64,000 bases of DNA from Xiphophorus maculatus (lineage: Eukaryota > Chordata > Actinopteri > Cyprinodontiformes > Poeciliidae): contig NC_036461.1 of the NCBI RefSeq assembly GCF_002775205.1, forward strand, positions 10,515,015-10,579,014, in the 5' to 3' direction. This document shows positions 34,501 through 46,000 of this stretch, one piece after another. The position numbers and the translations under genes are program-made. Within the stretch, counting starts at the first letter, position 1; each line of letters starts with the position of its first letter. A model generated the notes under the pieces. It saw only the letters and a program-made list of their open reading frames with translations, was not told the origin of the DNA and did no database searches.

Positions 34501-35733
34501 AAATAGTGAGACAATATGGAGACAATGTGTCTGTTTTATACATGTGTGATTGTGCTGTAGAATTGTACTTTCCCCTAATACATTTCTTTAGTTGTTGTTT
34601 CCCCTCTCCCCCTTACGCTTCAGATAATCAAAGATATTTTAACACCAGTGTTTTTTAAATTATTACAGTCAGAGGCATTGTCAACCCACAACAACATATA
34701 AAGTTCTGCAGGCCTCACTTGCTTCAGTTAAATTCTTAGATAATGATTCAGCAATGAAAAAGAAACTGTGCAAAATGGCATCCTTGCTAGAATTTCAAAG
34801 CCAAAACCAAAGCTGAGCAAAAACAATACAATTTCCAACACACAACAAAATCTGACAAGACAGAAGTGGAACTTTTATGAAGCTGTTTTCTGATTTACCT
34901 GGTGTAAAACTGAAAGCATTTTCAAAAACAAGACACCATACCAACGTGGTGGTGGTAGTGTGTTTTTTTGGGTTATATGATGGTTTTGGAAAGGCCTAGT
35001 AAAAACAAAAGATTTTAATAAAATCAACATGCTGTGGCCTGGGCTTGTACATGTTGTTCATGCTGTAAAGTCCTCCAATGTGGCTGAATTAAAGTAATTC
35101 TGCAAAAGAGACAGAGAGAGAAATTTCCTTGGCGATGCCAGTTATGAGGTTTATGGGGCAATTACATTTTCACATAGGGGCAGTTTGGTTTGGGTAGATT
35201 TTTTACCTGAATAAATGAAATCATTGTTTAAAATAGCATTTTGTATTTCCTAGGGAGCAGATACTTTTTCACAATGCTGGAAAGTTCTCCTAAAAGCCAT
35301 CTGTTTTTATTGTTGTTGTTTCAGAAACTGTACATCGTCCCCGTGGGAAATCAGTCTGATATTCCATACACCAGAGTCAATCATAATAAATACATGGTGA
35401 CTGATAAAGTTGCATACGTAGGTGAGTTAATATTAATGTCAATCGAGGAGTTTAAAGTAATAAGTGGGGGCTTTTTAAAAATAAATTGTGTTAATAATTG
35501 ACCAGATAACACTGTTTTCCAACACAGGTACCTCCAACTGGGTGGGTGACTACTTTCTGACCACAGCTGGAGTGAGTCTGGTCATTTCCCAGAACACTCC
35601 TCACTCTCCAGTGAACAATAAGACCCTGTACCACCAGCTGAAGGACGTATTCAACAGAGACTGGCACTCAGAATTCGCTGTCCACCTCGGGGATCTGGGA
35701 CACAATCCAGACTGTGCTCTAGCACCGAGATGA
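31552..35733 (+). CDS. pld4: 5'-3' exonuclease PLD4 (phospholipase D family), complete
   Basis: Exons 31552-31602, 31684-31838, 33087-33270, 33347-33467, 33554-33681, 33767-33967, 34125-34264, 34340-34505, 35325-35421 and 35528-35733 total 1449 nt and encode 482 residues (mammalian PLD3/PLD4 are about 490-506). It is a type II membrane protein: a short cytosolic tail, then a signal anchor at about residues 22-44. Both HKD motifs are intact: H188-x-K190-x4-D195 followed by GSANMDW, and H402-x-K404-x4-D409 followed by GTSNW. Many N-glycosylation sequons (NVNSS, RNIS, TNST, YNCS, PNSS, NYST) fit a lumenal domain. PLD3/PLD4 degrade single-stranded nucleic acids in lysosomes and limit TLR9/TLR7 signalling. 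[20 protein letters not shown] and the place beside cep170b favour PLD4 over PLD3. PLD5 is excluded because it lacks the second catalytic His. The donor after 33467 (GTCTGA) is weak. Confidence 0.9.
31925..33015. mobile_element. Tc1-like copy in pld4 intron 2, split by a hAT MITE
   Basis: 'gtctgaaaagtgtggcatacg' and 'gagtcaatactttgtgg' (about 31948-32003) run up to the MITE at 32024. The same family resumes after it ('aacttccctgtccctggtgaagaaaaaatatttccacagcatgat', 32370-32420, onwards to 'tatgcagtgctttgtgtctg', about 32978). It is degraded and non-coding. Confidence 0.55.
32024..32247. mobile_element. 224-bp hAT MITE with about 50-bp TIRs and 8-bp target duplication
   Basis: The ends CAGGGGTGGGCACTCCTGG (32024 on) and its reverse complement (to 32247) pair over about 50 bp with one or two mismatches. 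The direct repeat ATCTAGAC flanks both sides (32016-32023 and 32248-32255), the 8-bp size typical of hAT transposition. It carries no coding capacity. Confidence 0.88.
34506..35324 (+). other. pld4: pld4 intron 8, nothing further seen
   Basis: AT-rich intron. Its middle part ('accaacgtggtggtggtagtg', 'ggcctgggcttgtacatg') looks repeat-derived, but I could not assign it. Confidence 0.4.
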
Positions 35734-35943
35734 CTGATGCTTTTATCAAACAACTACAAATAATTTATTTTGCTTTTATTGCAACATTTCCATCGTAACT
35801 GTTGCTTTGCATTGTTTTATTTTCGGTATCAGCATTTTATATAATTTTACTAAGTTTCTCTGATGCTTTAGTTAGAGGTTCTATTAGTTCCTTATTGATT
35901 TCTATGCATCTTTACCTGCATTCCTTTTTTACTTCTCAATAAA
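35734..35943 (+). other. pld4: pld4 3' UTR, polyadenylation signal
   Basis: AATAAA at 35938-35943 lies about 205 nt after the pld4 stop. Confidence 0.65.
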
Positions 35944-35959
35944 TGGAAATAATATATCA

Positions 35960-37180
35960 CATTCAGTCTAGTTCAGCTGCTAGATTTTAAGTTATTAGTT
36001 AGCTGTTTGTGTCATAACCATAGATGGAGCTTTATCATAGCCTTTAGATCTCATTACTGTGTGATTGCTGTTAACATTTGCAAAAAATCAAACGATAGTG
36101 CCAGAATTTAAGCCTGAGCTAAAGTAGGTTTGAGAAGACAATTTCATAGATGCAGCTACAGCTATGAAAATGTCTTTGTAGCTTTTGCTTAGCACAACAT
36201 AAGATTTTACGTTATTTTTCATAATTACCTTTAAACAGAAATTATAGAGAAACACAACACAATAATTTAAAGGTTGAAAATATGCACATTGTGATAACTT
36301 TTATCTTTGTTGGAAGAAAAAAATCTATTCCTGCAGAACACAAACGTATATTGTAGCCAAGACTGACTCATCTGTATCTACTGTAAAATCTTTTTAAATA
36401 TTTTTCTCAGTATTGCTGTATGATTTATTGATTTCCTCAACATAGAAACTATTAAATGATTCCCTGACAGCATCTCTTGTATGGATAGATACTGGATAGA
36501 TATAAATGACATTTATATCTATCGTTCCCGACTCTATTGGGTTTGTAATAGAGCCTTAAAGGCCATAAACCTGAATGTTAGTCTCATTGTATGACAATAA
36601 TAAGTAAAAAAACCACGGTTTTGTATGTATAATTATGGTATTAGCACATTTTTTTTAACAAATGTAAAATGGTGCAATTTTTACATTCAAATTCATTTTC
36701 TTTAATACAAAATACAAGGGATCTCAGATTCTTGTTGCTTTTTCTTGGCACATTTTCTGGTCATGAACATTTTCAGAGTCCTAAAGGACTTAAAACCCAA
36801 AACTGAAGTATCTTGGGTGCAGGCAGGCAATGAACAAAAGAAAAAGAAAAAATCAGCAGCCAAGTTTCAGCATCTCTAAGATAGCAACAGAAATGTCCTT
36901 TTTTTTAGGTCTTAATACTAAAGTTTAACAATAAAAATACATTTTGTGTTTTAATTTTTATAACTTTAAAAATCTACTTTTTATTCATTTCTTGTCAAAT
37001 AAACATTTGATATTATTTTTGTATCCTTTCAACTGAACCTTTATCATTTTAAATATGGAGGTTAATGTAAGATGGTCGGTTTTTTTTTAACAAAATGAAA
37101 ATGTAACGAGTGATGAACTGTAGTAGAGGACAGCACTTGGTCAGGGTTATTTTATTGTCCTCCATGACAGTAGGTGGCAG
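35960..37180. other. Intergenic pld4-srp14 spacer
   Basis: AT-rich. A short imperfect inverted repeat built on 'gatagatataaatgacatttatatctatc' lies at about 36490-36525. No gene or RNA was recognised. Confidence 0.5.
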
Positions 37181-37295
37181 TGTTGTGATGTAGTGGGACA
37201 TTGAAGAAATGGCGCGGGGCGGAGCTTCAGCTTGTAGTACGTGTGCCTCTTCACAGTGAGAGAGCTAGCTGTACAGCAGAGAAGAAGCTGAAATA
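37165..37295 (+). promoter_or_regulatory. srp14: srp14 core promoter and leader
   Basis: A compact GC-rich block holds a YY1-like GAAATGGCG (about 37206-37214), a GGGGCGG GC box next to it and a CAGTAGGTGGCAG motif at 37170-37182. There is no TATA box, which is usual for a housekeeping gene. Translation starts at 37296. Confidence 0.55.
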
Positions 37296-39267
37296 ATGGT
37301 GTTACTCGAGAATGATTCGGTAAGAATATAAAAGAGACGTTCTGAAATGTGTTTCGTTGTTATTATGAATTCACTGCTGTACATAAATACTGTCTTCTTT
37401 AGCTGTTTGTTGGCTCAAGATTTCGTAGCTAGTGATGCTAGCCAGCCTGCTAACGATTGAGTGAACTGGTTGAGACTTTAAATAACGTCAGATGTTTGCA
37501 TTGTAAAAGCTGTTTATACTCTCGATGTGGCCTAACAGTAATGTTTAAGCTGTATTCCTGAATTTATGTGTAATATAACTCAGACGTATATTCGACGTCT
37601 CCACGTATGTCTCAAGAAATGCCCTGACGTATTTTTTTCCCTAAATATAAATATCTTTTCACTTTCTCTATTAAGATTTATCGAATGAAAACGAAGTGAG
37701 TTTATATCAAGTGTCTCGATGTATCATTTGTCAGTATTGCAACCTGTTTTGCTCTAGCAAATAATTGAATGATAACCTTCATTAAGTGCAGTCAGTCCTT
37801 GGATTAAAATAGTTTTCAGATTTTTCTGAAGCCTTTCTTTCTTATTGTAAATATTTCAGTTCGTAATATAGTGTGGGTTTTTTTTAGCTAGAGCAGTTCT
37901 AATGTGGTTGAGATGCTTAAAAGACCGACTAATATTGTCCTTTTATTAAACTTCCACAAAACAAATGGCTTAACAAACGACAAACTTGGTTTTATATATA
38001 CTGCTATTGGTCTAAAAAATCTAGTCCATGTTTGAAGAGTTTAAATACTGTAGCGTTTAAACTAGAACACATTTAAGATGAAATTTAGGTGGCTTCTCCT
38101 TTTAGCCATTTCCCCAATCGAAAGCCTTTATCGGAGGGCAACTTCAGCTTTGTGTCTTTCTTTAAAACAAACTGGTTTGGGCATTTGTCCAGTGTCTAAG
38201 GTATAATTGATGGATAAAAAAAAAAAGGATGCAAAACAAATATCCAGTATGTTGCACGTGTCCTCATGAATCAGGAAATAAATCATAAAATACTCAGATC
38301 TCAAATATAATAGAACAAAATAATTTTTAAAAATGTTTAACCCTAAATTGCCCCATGTTGTCATTGATTTGGCTGGGCCTGTTGATTCATGGTGCCATGT
38401 TCCAGTCAAAATAATTCTGCATGAACCACATCTGTGTCAGTAGATAATATTTATTTGAGTTTGTTAACTGCATCTCCTTACAGTATATTTTGAGTAGACT
38501 ATAGAATGTCACCTTAAAAAAAACACACCCACCATGGATGACGACTCCTTCTCAAACCTGAAAGTCGGTTATGCAATCACCAAACTTACAACGAACAAAG
38601 CAAAATGACCAATATCATTCTTCTCACTTGTGAAGTGTACAGATTAAAGGAAAAACCTCAAACTGTTTTCTCATTAGTTTCTCACAGAGCTCACTCGGCT
38701 CTTCCAGAAGTGTCGGACATCAGGAAGTGTTGCCATCACACTAAAGAAGTGTAAGTTATTCTGTTACCTAAACCACAAACATACATGTTTAATTTGCAAC
38801 GTTATCCTCTAAGAACCAGATTTGATTTTTCTTGTTTTAGATGATGGCAGAACTAAACCAGTTCCCAAAAAAGGGCATCCGGAGTCATTCGAACCTGCTG
38901 ATAACAAGTGTCTCATCAGAGCATCTGATGGCAAGAAGAAAATTAGCACAGTGGTGAGCTCCTGTTTTGAACTCATTTTTCAGTTGGCTTTTCTTTATAT
39001 TTTGCTGTATGATCTATCGGTGAACCATATCTTCCTCTAATTTTAGGTCAGCACCAAAGAAGTAATCAAGTTTCAGATGGTACGTTGAGCTCATCTTGTG
39101 TTTTTTGATAACAAACCCAGTCCTTTGTTTTAACAGTACATCTTTAATTATTCACCTATCTGTATCGTCCTTTCCAGGCATACTCCAATCTTCTAAGAGC
39201 TCACATAGATGGTCTTAAGAAGAAAGATAAGAAAAGCAAGAGCAAGAAAACCAAAGCCACACAATGA
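37296..39267 (+). CDS. srp14: Signal recognition particle 14 kDa protein, complete
   Basis: Exons 37296-37319, 38678-38750, 38841-38953, 39047-39079 and 39178-39267 total 333 nt and encode 110 residues. MVLLEND, FLTELTRLFQKCRTSGSV, KKYDGRTKPVPKKG, KKKISTVVSTKEV and FQMAYSNLLRAHIDGLKKKDKK match SRP14 from end to end, with the usual Lys-rich tail. SRP14 pairs with SRP9 on the Alu domain of 7SL RNA and slows elongation while SRP docks the ribosome at the ER. All borders are GT-AG and intron 1 is 1.36 kb. Expression is expected to be constitutive. In human, SRP14 lies on a different chromosome (15q15) from AKT1/CEP170B/PLD4. Confidence 0.97.
37320..38677 (+). other. srp14: srp14 intron 1, nothing further seen
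   Basis: AT-rich intron with a short A tract at about 38217-38226. No embedded RNA or exon was recognised. Confidence 0.55.
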
Positions 39268-39900
39268 GCCATAGACTCTTAATGGAAACGGTGGATATCT
39301 GAGCTGTCCATTACAGGTTGAGGGGGAGGAAGAGGGAAGCTCCTTGTGATGATGTGATCTCCAACTCCACTCAGCTCTCCTCCTGCTCACCTCAAACCTC
39401 CGAATCAGAATCCTACTCCTGGTGACTATGTACATACGATGCCGTTGTTTACATGGTGATGCTTTATCCCCTGGCTTTTCAGTTCCATCTGGTGATTAAG
39501 AACAAGACCTGAGGATTTTCATTTTCTTGTACAACATGGAGCATGTCACCATTTATTGAATCCTGGTTCCCCTGGGGCCAACCCCACAGAGCCCTTCTTA
39601 GCAGGCTTTGATTTTTACTCGTTAATCCTTATTTATGTTGTGCAGGGTTGGCCTTTTAATTTAGAAAAAAAAAAACAATTGTTTGTTTTTTGAGGATTTG
39701 AAAGTCATCCAGAAATAGTTGAATCAATTTGTGATTGCTCAGCGTAATTTAAGTTTAGGTTTCATTTTTAGTAAAACGCCTAACAAGTGCTCTCATTTCT
39801 ATTTACATGGCCAGACTATGCTGTACCAATCAAAAAGGGGTTGTATTGTCCCTGGCATCAGAATTTAAGTTCATAAATAAAGTTGTTTTTTTTTTTTGTT
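39268..39900 (+). other. srp14: srp14 3' UTR; convergent with globin X
   Basis: The sense AATAAA is at 39876-39881, about 180 nt before the end of the globin X coding region on the other strand. A - strand AATAAA (TTTATT at 39552-39557) lies inside this UTR and could end globin X transcripts, which would make the two 3' UTRs overlap. Confidence 0.5.
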
Positions 39901-40059
39901 AAAAATGTGAATGATTTCAGTTCTTTCTGTTGAAATGGTAGATGATGACTGGACATGGGCAGTGTAGAAAAAAAGACAGCTTAAAAAAAAGCGTATGCAT
40001 ATAGACATTTATGTGCTGTGTTGGTAAAGTCAGTCTGTATTGTTTAGAGACGGATCATT

Positions 40060-43000
40060 TCATAGAGCTGTGTTCTTCTTGTCCGGTCTGTCCTTTGGGG
40101 ACGCTGCCAGGTGGCGCTGCCGGGCGCTCTCATCCTGATATCCCTGCCTCATCAGGCTTGCTACGTACTGGAACATCGTCTGAAAACGTAAAACACATTT
40201 TAAGCATGTCATGAAAAAGTACTTAAATTGGAAAATTATTATTTTTTTAAATTGTAGGTAAACTAATGATTTCAACAAATCATCTCTCATCCAAAAAGCT
40301 TCTTTAGTTCTGATATCCGGGTTGGAAATATCAGGCTTACAAGTTGAAGTGGAACAATCAGACTGCTGCCCTGTATCACTTACAGTCAACAATGAGTTTC
40401 AAAACCTTACCAAAACACTTCACAGGTCGGTGTCAGTGTTAACATTAACAGGAAGTTGAAGAGATAATAGTCTCATTCATAACATATAGGTCTGATACTT
40501 CCAATTCAGGCTTCAAAAGTTTAAACATCTTTAAAATAAAAGAAGACCCGCCCTTTTGTAAAAAAAATAAAATTCTCATGTCCTGGAACTCTGAGAATCT
40601 ACACCAATGCATGCTGATTTATCATTACTGCTTGTGCACCTTTTGTCCTTCCACTAACCTTTTCTGTAAACTTAATTTCTTCAATTTGTTTAGTCTCTTA
40701 CCTTCCTTGTGGAAGGAGCCTGAATGTCTGTTAGACCAGTGTTTCCCAACCCTGGACCTCCAGACACACTGCCCTGCATGTTTTAGGTATTTCCTTGCTT
40801 CCGTCCAGCTGATTTCAAATGATGACTGATTAACAGGTGTTTGTTGAACTGCAATCAGTTGAATCAGGCACATTAAAGCCGGGAAACCTCTAAAACATGT
40901 AGGACTGTTCCTTGAGGACCAGGGTTGGGAAACACTGTGCTATACAACCGTCGAGTCAGCAGTCCTCCCAACGATCACGTGGAACATAACACAATATTTC
41001 TTTATTAAAAAGCTAGTTTTTCTTTATGAAATGACATCAGACTTGTGTAGCACTTTTCAGGAACTTCAAAGACACTTTACAAAGAAATAACATTTTAAAC
41101 TAGTCTCTTTATATTTTACTATTTAGAATTCTGGGTTTTACTTTCCTCTAAGCCATAGTCATTAGTATTTGAAAAAAAAAAAATCTCTGAACTATGCTGG
41201 CTTTTTAAGGTGTGGTGGCATGGATTTAAAGATGTATTTATTTTTCTCCACAGTATAACTGCACACGGTTTAAATATATTTATAGGTAGTCGTGACAATA
41301 GATTAAAAGTTGACAAAGGGCCGTAGATGCTGTTTGATAAAGAACTGTGCATATACAAAAATTTTGCCTTTGATATTTTCCCAGAAATCTCTGCTCTCTG
41401 CTTAGGAACAAACGTAATCCTAAAATGGATTCACCCATTGGGGAGTTATTTTTGAGATTGTTCAAATCTTGCAGCAGCACAACACGAGGCTGCAAAACCA
41501 TGCCCTATTATTTCTGCTGTGATAAGTTCCACCAGATGCAGATTTTTATAGTAGTTTTAATCTTTAATTTGATATGCTGCACGCTGCATCGAGGAGATTT
41601 GTCCGCAACAGCAGTGGAGCAGCTAATTCTCAATCAGAATTAGCTGCTCCTTTTTGCATCATCACCTGGATTCTGTTTCTTGAAGAGACACAGAAAATAA
41701 TAATAATAAAAAAATACTGTAATTCAAATTTAGATTAAAATGCAACAGAAAGCTCACCTCAAGCTTTTAATTATTTTCTTCCCAGTAGATCAGCCTATTT
41801 GACCCCTGCTGAATCAGCACACTCCTTCTTTTTTCTTCACTCCTGCAAGTAACGTCTTTGAAAGCCCATTTTCACTACCGATATAAAAAAAAAGATCCCT
41901 GGAGTCCCAATAATAAAAATCTACTTGAAAATAATTACTTTGTTTGTGAAAGTAATGAAAAATCCTGTGCTGGAGCCAACGGCCTGGCAGACCAAAAGTA
42001 CGAGGTGAGGTTATTATTTTTACATGAAGCGCGCCTACAGTACTGTTATAGTATTAAGATGTTTACTAGATTTAATTCTGAAGTAATCAAGCAAATAAGT
42101 TATTTATAACCCAAGTACTATGAAGATATATTTTAGTTAGAAAAAGTTATATTTTGAATTAACCAACCTTTGTTGATAGAGCATTAATTATTAAAACTAA
42201 TTTAGTTTTAAGAGTAAATGTGATTTAAAATGTTTTAATTTTGTAAAATATTTATTATGAGATTCTGAGTTTCAACCTTTGTGGTTCCATTTTTTGCGTC
42301 TCCTGATAACAGAAAATGCTCTTAAAGTATTAAAATATTGATGTGTCGACATATTTTAGGTTTGCTTTTGTCAAAACTTGGGGAAAAATAATGTATTTCC
42401 TTAAGTACAGTTTTAGCAAAACATTTAATTTTTATTTTACATGAGAAATAACCTCTTTTTCTGTTCTGGTTTGAGAGTTTCATGTCTGGAAGAGTGGATA
42501 ACTGATTCTGGTCTGGGGGTTTCTGTGTACAAAGTTTGTTTTTTTTTCTATTTCATATAAGTTAATTTTTCAGATTCATAAAAAATGAAAAAATAGCTTT
42601 AATCAGCTGTAAGCAACTATGTATTATATTTTCTTTGACTTTTAAACAACACAGAGAGAAAAAATAAGAAAAAAAGCAATGTAATCAAGCCACTTGTTTT
42701 CAATGGCATACAATAACCCCCAAAACCACATGCTGTAAAGTCTATACCATTAATTTTATTATTTAGACTTACTCTACTGATCAGTTATTTATTTTGAAAT
42801 TCTGAGACCTAATTGTTTATGTCATTCATTCAATGCATTTCTTCAATTTACCTTCCAAGCCTCCTCCAACTCGGCGGTCCACCTCTCCTTTAGGATAGGC
42901 TGCACAGCACAGATAAACTCTGTGCCCACATACTGAAAAACACCATCCATGTTAGAGACTGCAGATGTCATTTTACTGATAATTTTGTTATTTTTTTTCT

Positions 43001-46000
43001 CTGTTTTACTTCTTTTGGTTGCTGCGATTGTCAGAGGGTCTTACATTGTAGTATTTAGGGGGAGCGTTGTAGTGATAATGGCTTTTTCCCAGCTCCACAG
43101 CCAGAGCTTCCAGTCTCTCTGGCTGATCCAGTCTGGCCACACTCTTCTCAATAAAGGACATCACCCTGAGAGATTGAGAGGGTTGGGAGATTGGGTTCAG
43201 TTTCATTCATTAACATCCTGCTATTACCAATAGAATAAACAGATCAGTGTGGGAGATATTAGCAATCTTACAAATCCGTAAAACAGGAACTAGTAAAGTA
43301 TTTGTGCTCATATTACTTGCACAATGCTTTTTTTATTGTTTTGTTTTTACATCTGCCATCAATCCGGAGTTCTTCCTCCTCCTCTCTCAGCGTCAGGTCT
43401 TATCTCCCGATTTTCCAGCAGAAAGCTTCCCACTGGGATGTGAAATACCTCTAATCTGTCCATGGATTGTTGAAATGCCACACTACCCTCTGCAATGTCA
43501 GGTCCTGAGATTTTAATTGACTATTTTTGCCTCAGCTCAGCCTCGCTGTGTTGGAGCGATGAGAACCATTCAGATTATGAAACCACTTGAGGTGTTTTGC
43601 ACTTTCCTAGCTGCTCGTCTCTTTAATATGCGCAGCGTGGTTTTGTTACCTCCAGTTTTATTTTTACATAAAGAAAAATAAATGAGTAGAAGAATAATGC
43701 TTGAGATGTTTATTTTTTATAGTGTTCAAAAGGCTGACTTTGGCTTTTAATCAAACCAACTTCCCTGTCCTTGCTGAAGAAAATCATCCCCACAGCATGA
43801 TACTCACCTGGCTCAGGTAACACTGTTAATTTGTTCTAGAGAAAATGATTTTCATGTCAGTTTTTGGTCTAATCCGAACCGATCACCTTCTCCTTCATGG
43901 TTGCCATGTTCCCTGCATGACAAACAAAACTCTGACTTCCTTTGGTCTTCTTTAAACAATCAATTTCATCTTTGTACTTTTCCATTATGACCAGATTTTT
44001 GAACAGATGATCACACATCAGCTGTGGATCTCTGCAGCTCCTCCAGAGTTACCTCGGTCACCTTGATTGCATCAGGCTTCACAGATCGACCGTGATGTTC
44101 CTTCATCTTCATTAAGCTGTTTGTTCCCCAACAAACCTCAGAGGCATTTACAGAACAACCGGACTTATTCTGGAACAAAATTACACACTTGTGTCTGTTT
44201 AGACTCCTGACTCCAGAAGGCAGTTGCGTTGTATTTAGAGACATAAGAATAAAAGCGGGCGCATACACAGATGCATGCCACACTTTTCAAATTTTAAAAC
44301 CAACAATTTCACAGTAATGCACTACTTTCACAAGGTGCTGTATGGACGCTTAGGGCCTTCTTACGTTAACAAACTAAACATAATCATTTTGCTCCAAAAC
44401 AATTAAGTCCACATGGACGAGCTTTAGTCTCACATACATGAGCACTGTTGACTTTTTTTGTTTTGGCTCATCTGGCTGCCATAAATTCCCTCAGAGGGAC
44501 TTTGTACCCTAGTGACCACCATTCCTCAGAGTGCTTGAAAATTTGTCTAGTGCCTTGGGAGGGGAAAACGTATTAGAGATCCAAGTTATGCAAAGTAGCA
44601 CCTTCATATTTAAACTGAAGGTAATGAGTGGTAAAAACCAAATAAAATGAAGCTGTCGATTGTCTTTATCAACACATTTAAAGATGTCTGAATGAGCCTC
44701 TGAGGTTGTTGTGCTTTCTTATTTATATAAAGGGCGTACACTAAGCTGCAAAGCCCCAAATACACACCTTCTCATAGTTAGGAAGATTTTTTGTGAAGCA
44801 AGAGAAGGAAGCACATTTGTCTTTGGAGGCAGATGAAGCACATCAGCTTTCCACTTTATTACTGTATAAATTAAAAGATTTTTTTATATATATAACTACT
44901 TTAGATGTAGAGGTGAACTTCATCCCCCAGGGCGTGTCTTTTTAAAATTTGTGTAACAGTCCTAATATCAGACCTAAATATAGACATTAATTACATTTAA
45001 TAATCCGCAAACCACTTTCCTGCTGTCTGAGAAGACAAAGTGCTGACGCAGAACAAGTTTGAGTCATCAGTAAACAACTGCAAAACGTTTCGACTGATTC
45101 TGATTCACAATTTCTTATTTCTGCAGTTTGATCCCAGACATCCGTGATATGTAGGTTACCTCTTAATTTCTGCTTATTTCAAATTATTATGTGCCTTAAC
45201 AGCAAGTGACAGTTTTTCCATTAAAGGCTCAGAAAAAAATAAAAGTACAATTCAAAACGGTACAATAAATGCAGCCGCTAAATTCAAGTCTGCTGGACAT
45301 AAAGATGGGAAGAATGGATTAGATTTTAATATTAACCAACAAACAGAAATGTAGATTTACATAACCCAGACTGAAACACATGCTTAGGACTATGAGACAG
45401 ATGGCAACAGCATGTCAAAGCTCTTTGGCTGATTTACAAGATTTTGCTTGTTACAGCTACAAGTTTCAATGTATTTATTTTAATTTTATGTGACACCAAC
45501 CCAAAATGGTGCATAACTGTGAAGTGGAAAGGAAATTAAGTAGTATTCATTTAAAAGACATCTTCAGGAGTCACTCATTTTGCAAAACAGAGTCCGTCTG
45601 GGTGTGGTTTAATCTTGGTATAAATCCAGCTACTCCTTTATGGCCTTCATAAAAGTGGTTTCATAGAGAAGATTAGAGAATAAACAAACAGCATCATGAA
45701 AACTCATTTTGAGTGAAACTCTGAAAAAAAAAAAAATTGCTATATTCTGCTCTAAATCATTCCTTTATGCTTGAATTCAACCAGTGAGAAAATATTTTAT
45801 AAAATTTCCTTCATGAATTTAGCTTTTTTAAGACATAAAACAGCTTAACATTTAATTGTAAGGTGACAAAATTAGTATCTAACTATCGGGGTGTGAATAC
45901 TTTTGTAGAGTCCAGTTTGGGCGTGTTGAGGCGTGTCGGCCGTAACTCACCGCAGCCCATGCGCTCTGAGCTCCCGGTTTGTCCTCAGCCTCTCCAGGTC

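Larger units (their letters stand above)
40180..42851 (-). other. xgb: Globin X last intron with MITE and strong hairpin
   Basis: It holds a hAT MITE (40737-40937) and a perfect 15-bp hairpin followed by five T (41616-41655). Frames inside are short and unrecognised. Confidence 0.6.
43166..45950 (-). other. xgb: Globin X intron 2 with two Tc1-like copies
   Basis: One degraded copy spans about 43765-44347 ('cttccctgtccttgctgaag' ... 'ctttcacaaggtgctgta') and another about 45440-45908 ('caagtttcaatgtatttatt' ... 'gtgtgaatacttttgtagag'). The remainder is anonymous intron. Confidence 0.55.

Noticed and set aside
31552-35733. PLD3 or PLD5 as the identity
   Set aside because: PLD5 lacks the second catalytic His that is present here. 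[20 protein letters not shown] and the position next to cep170b favour PLD4 over PLD3.
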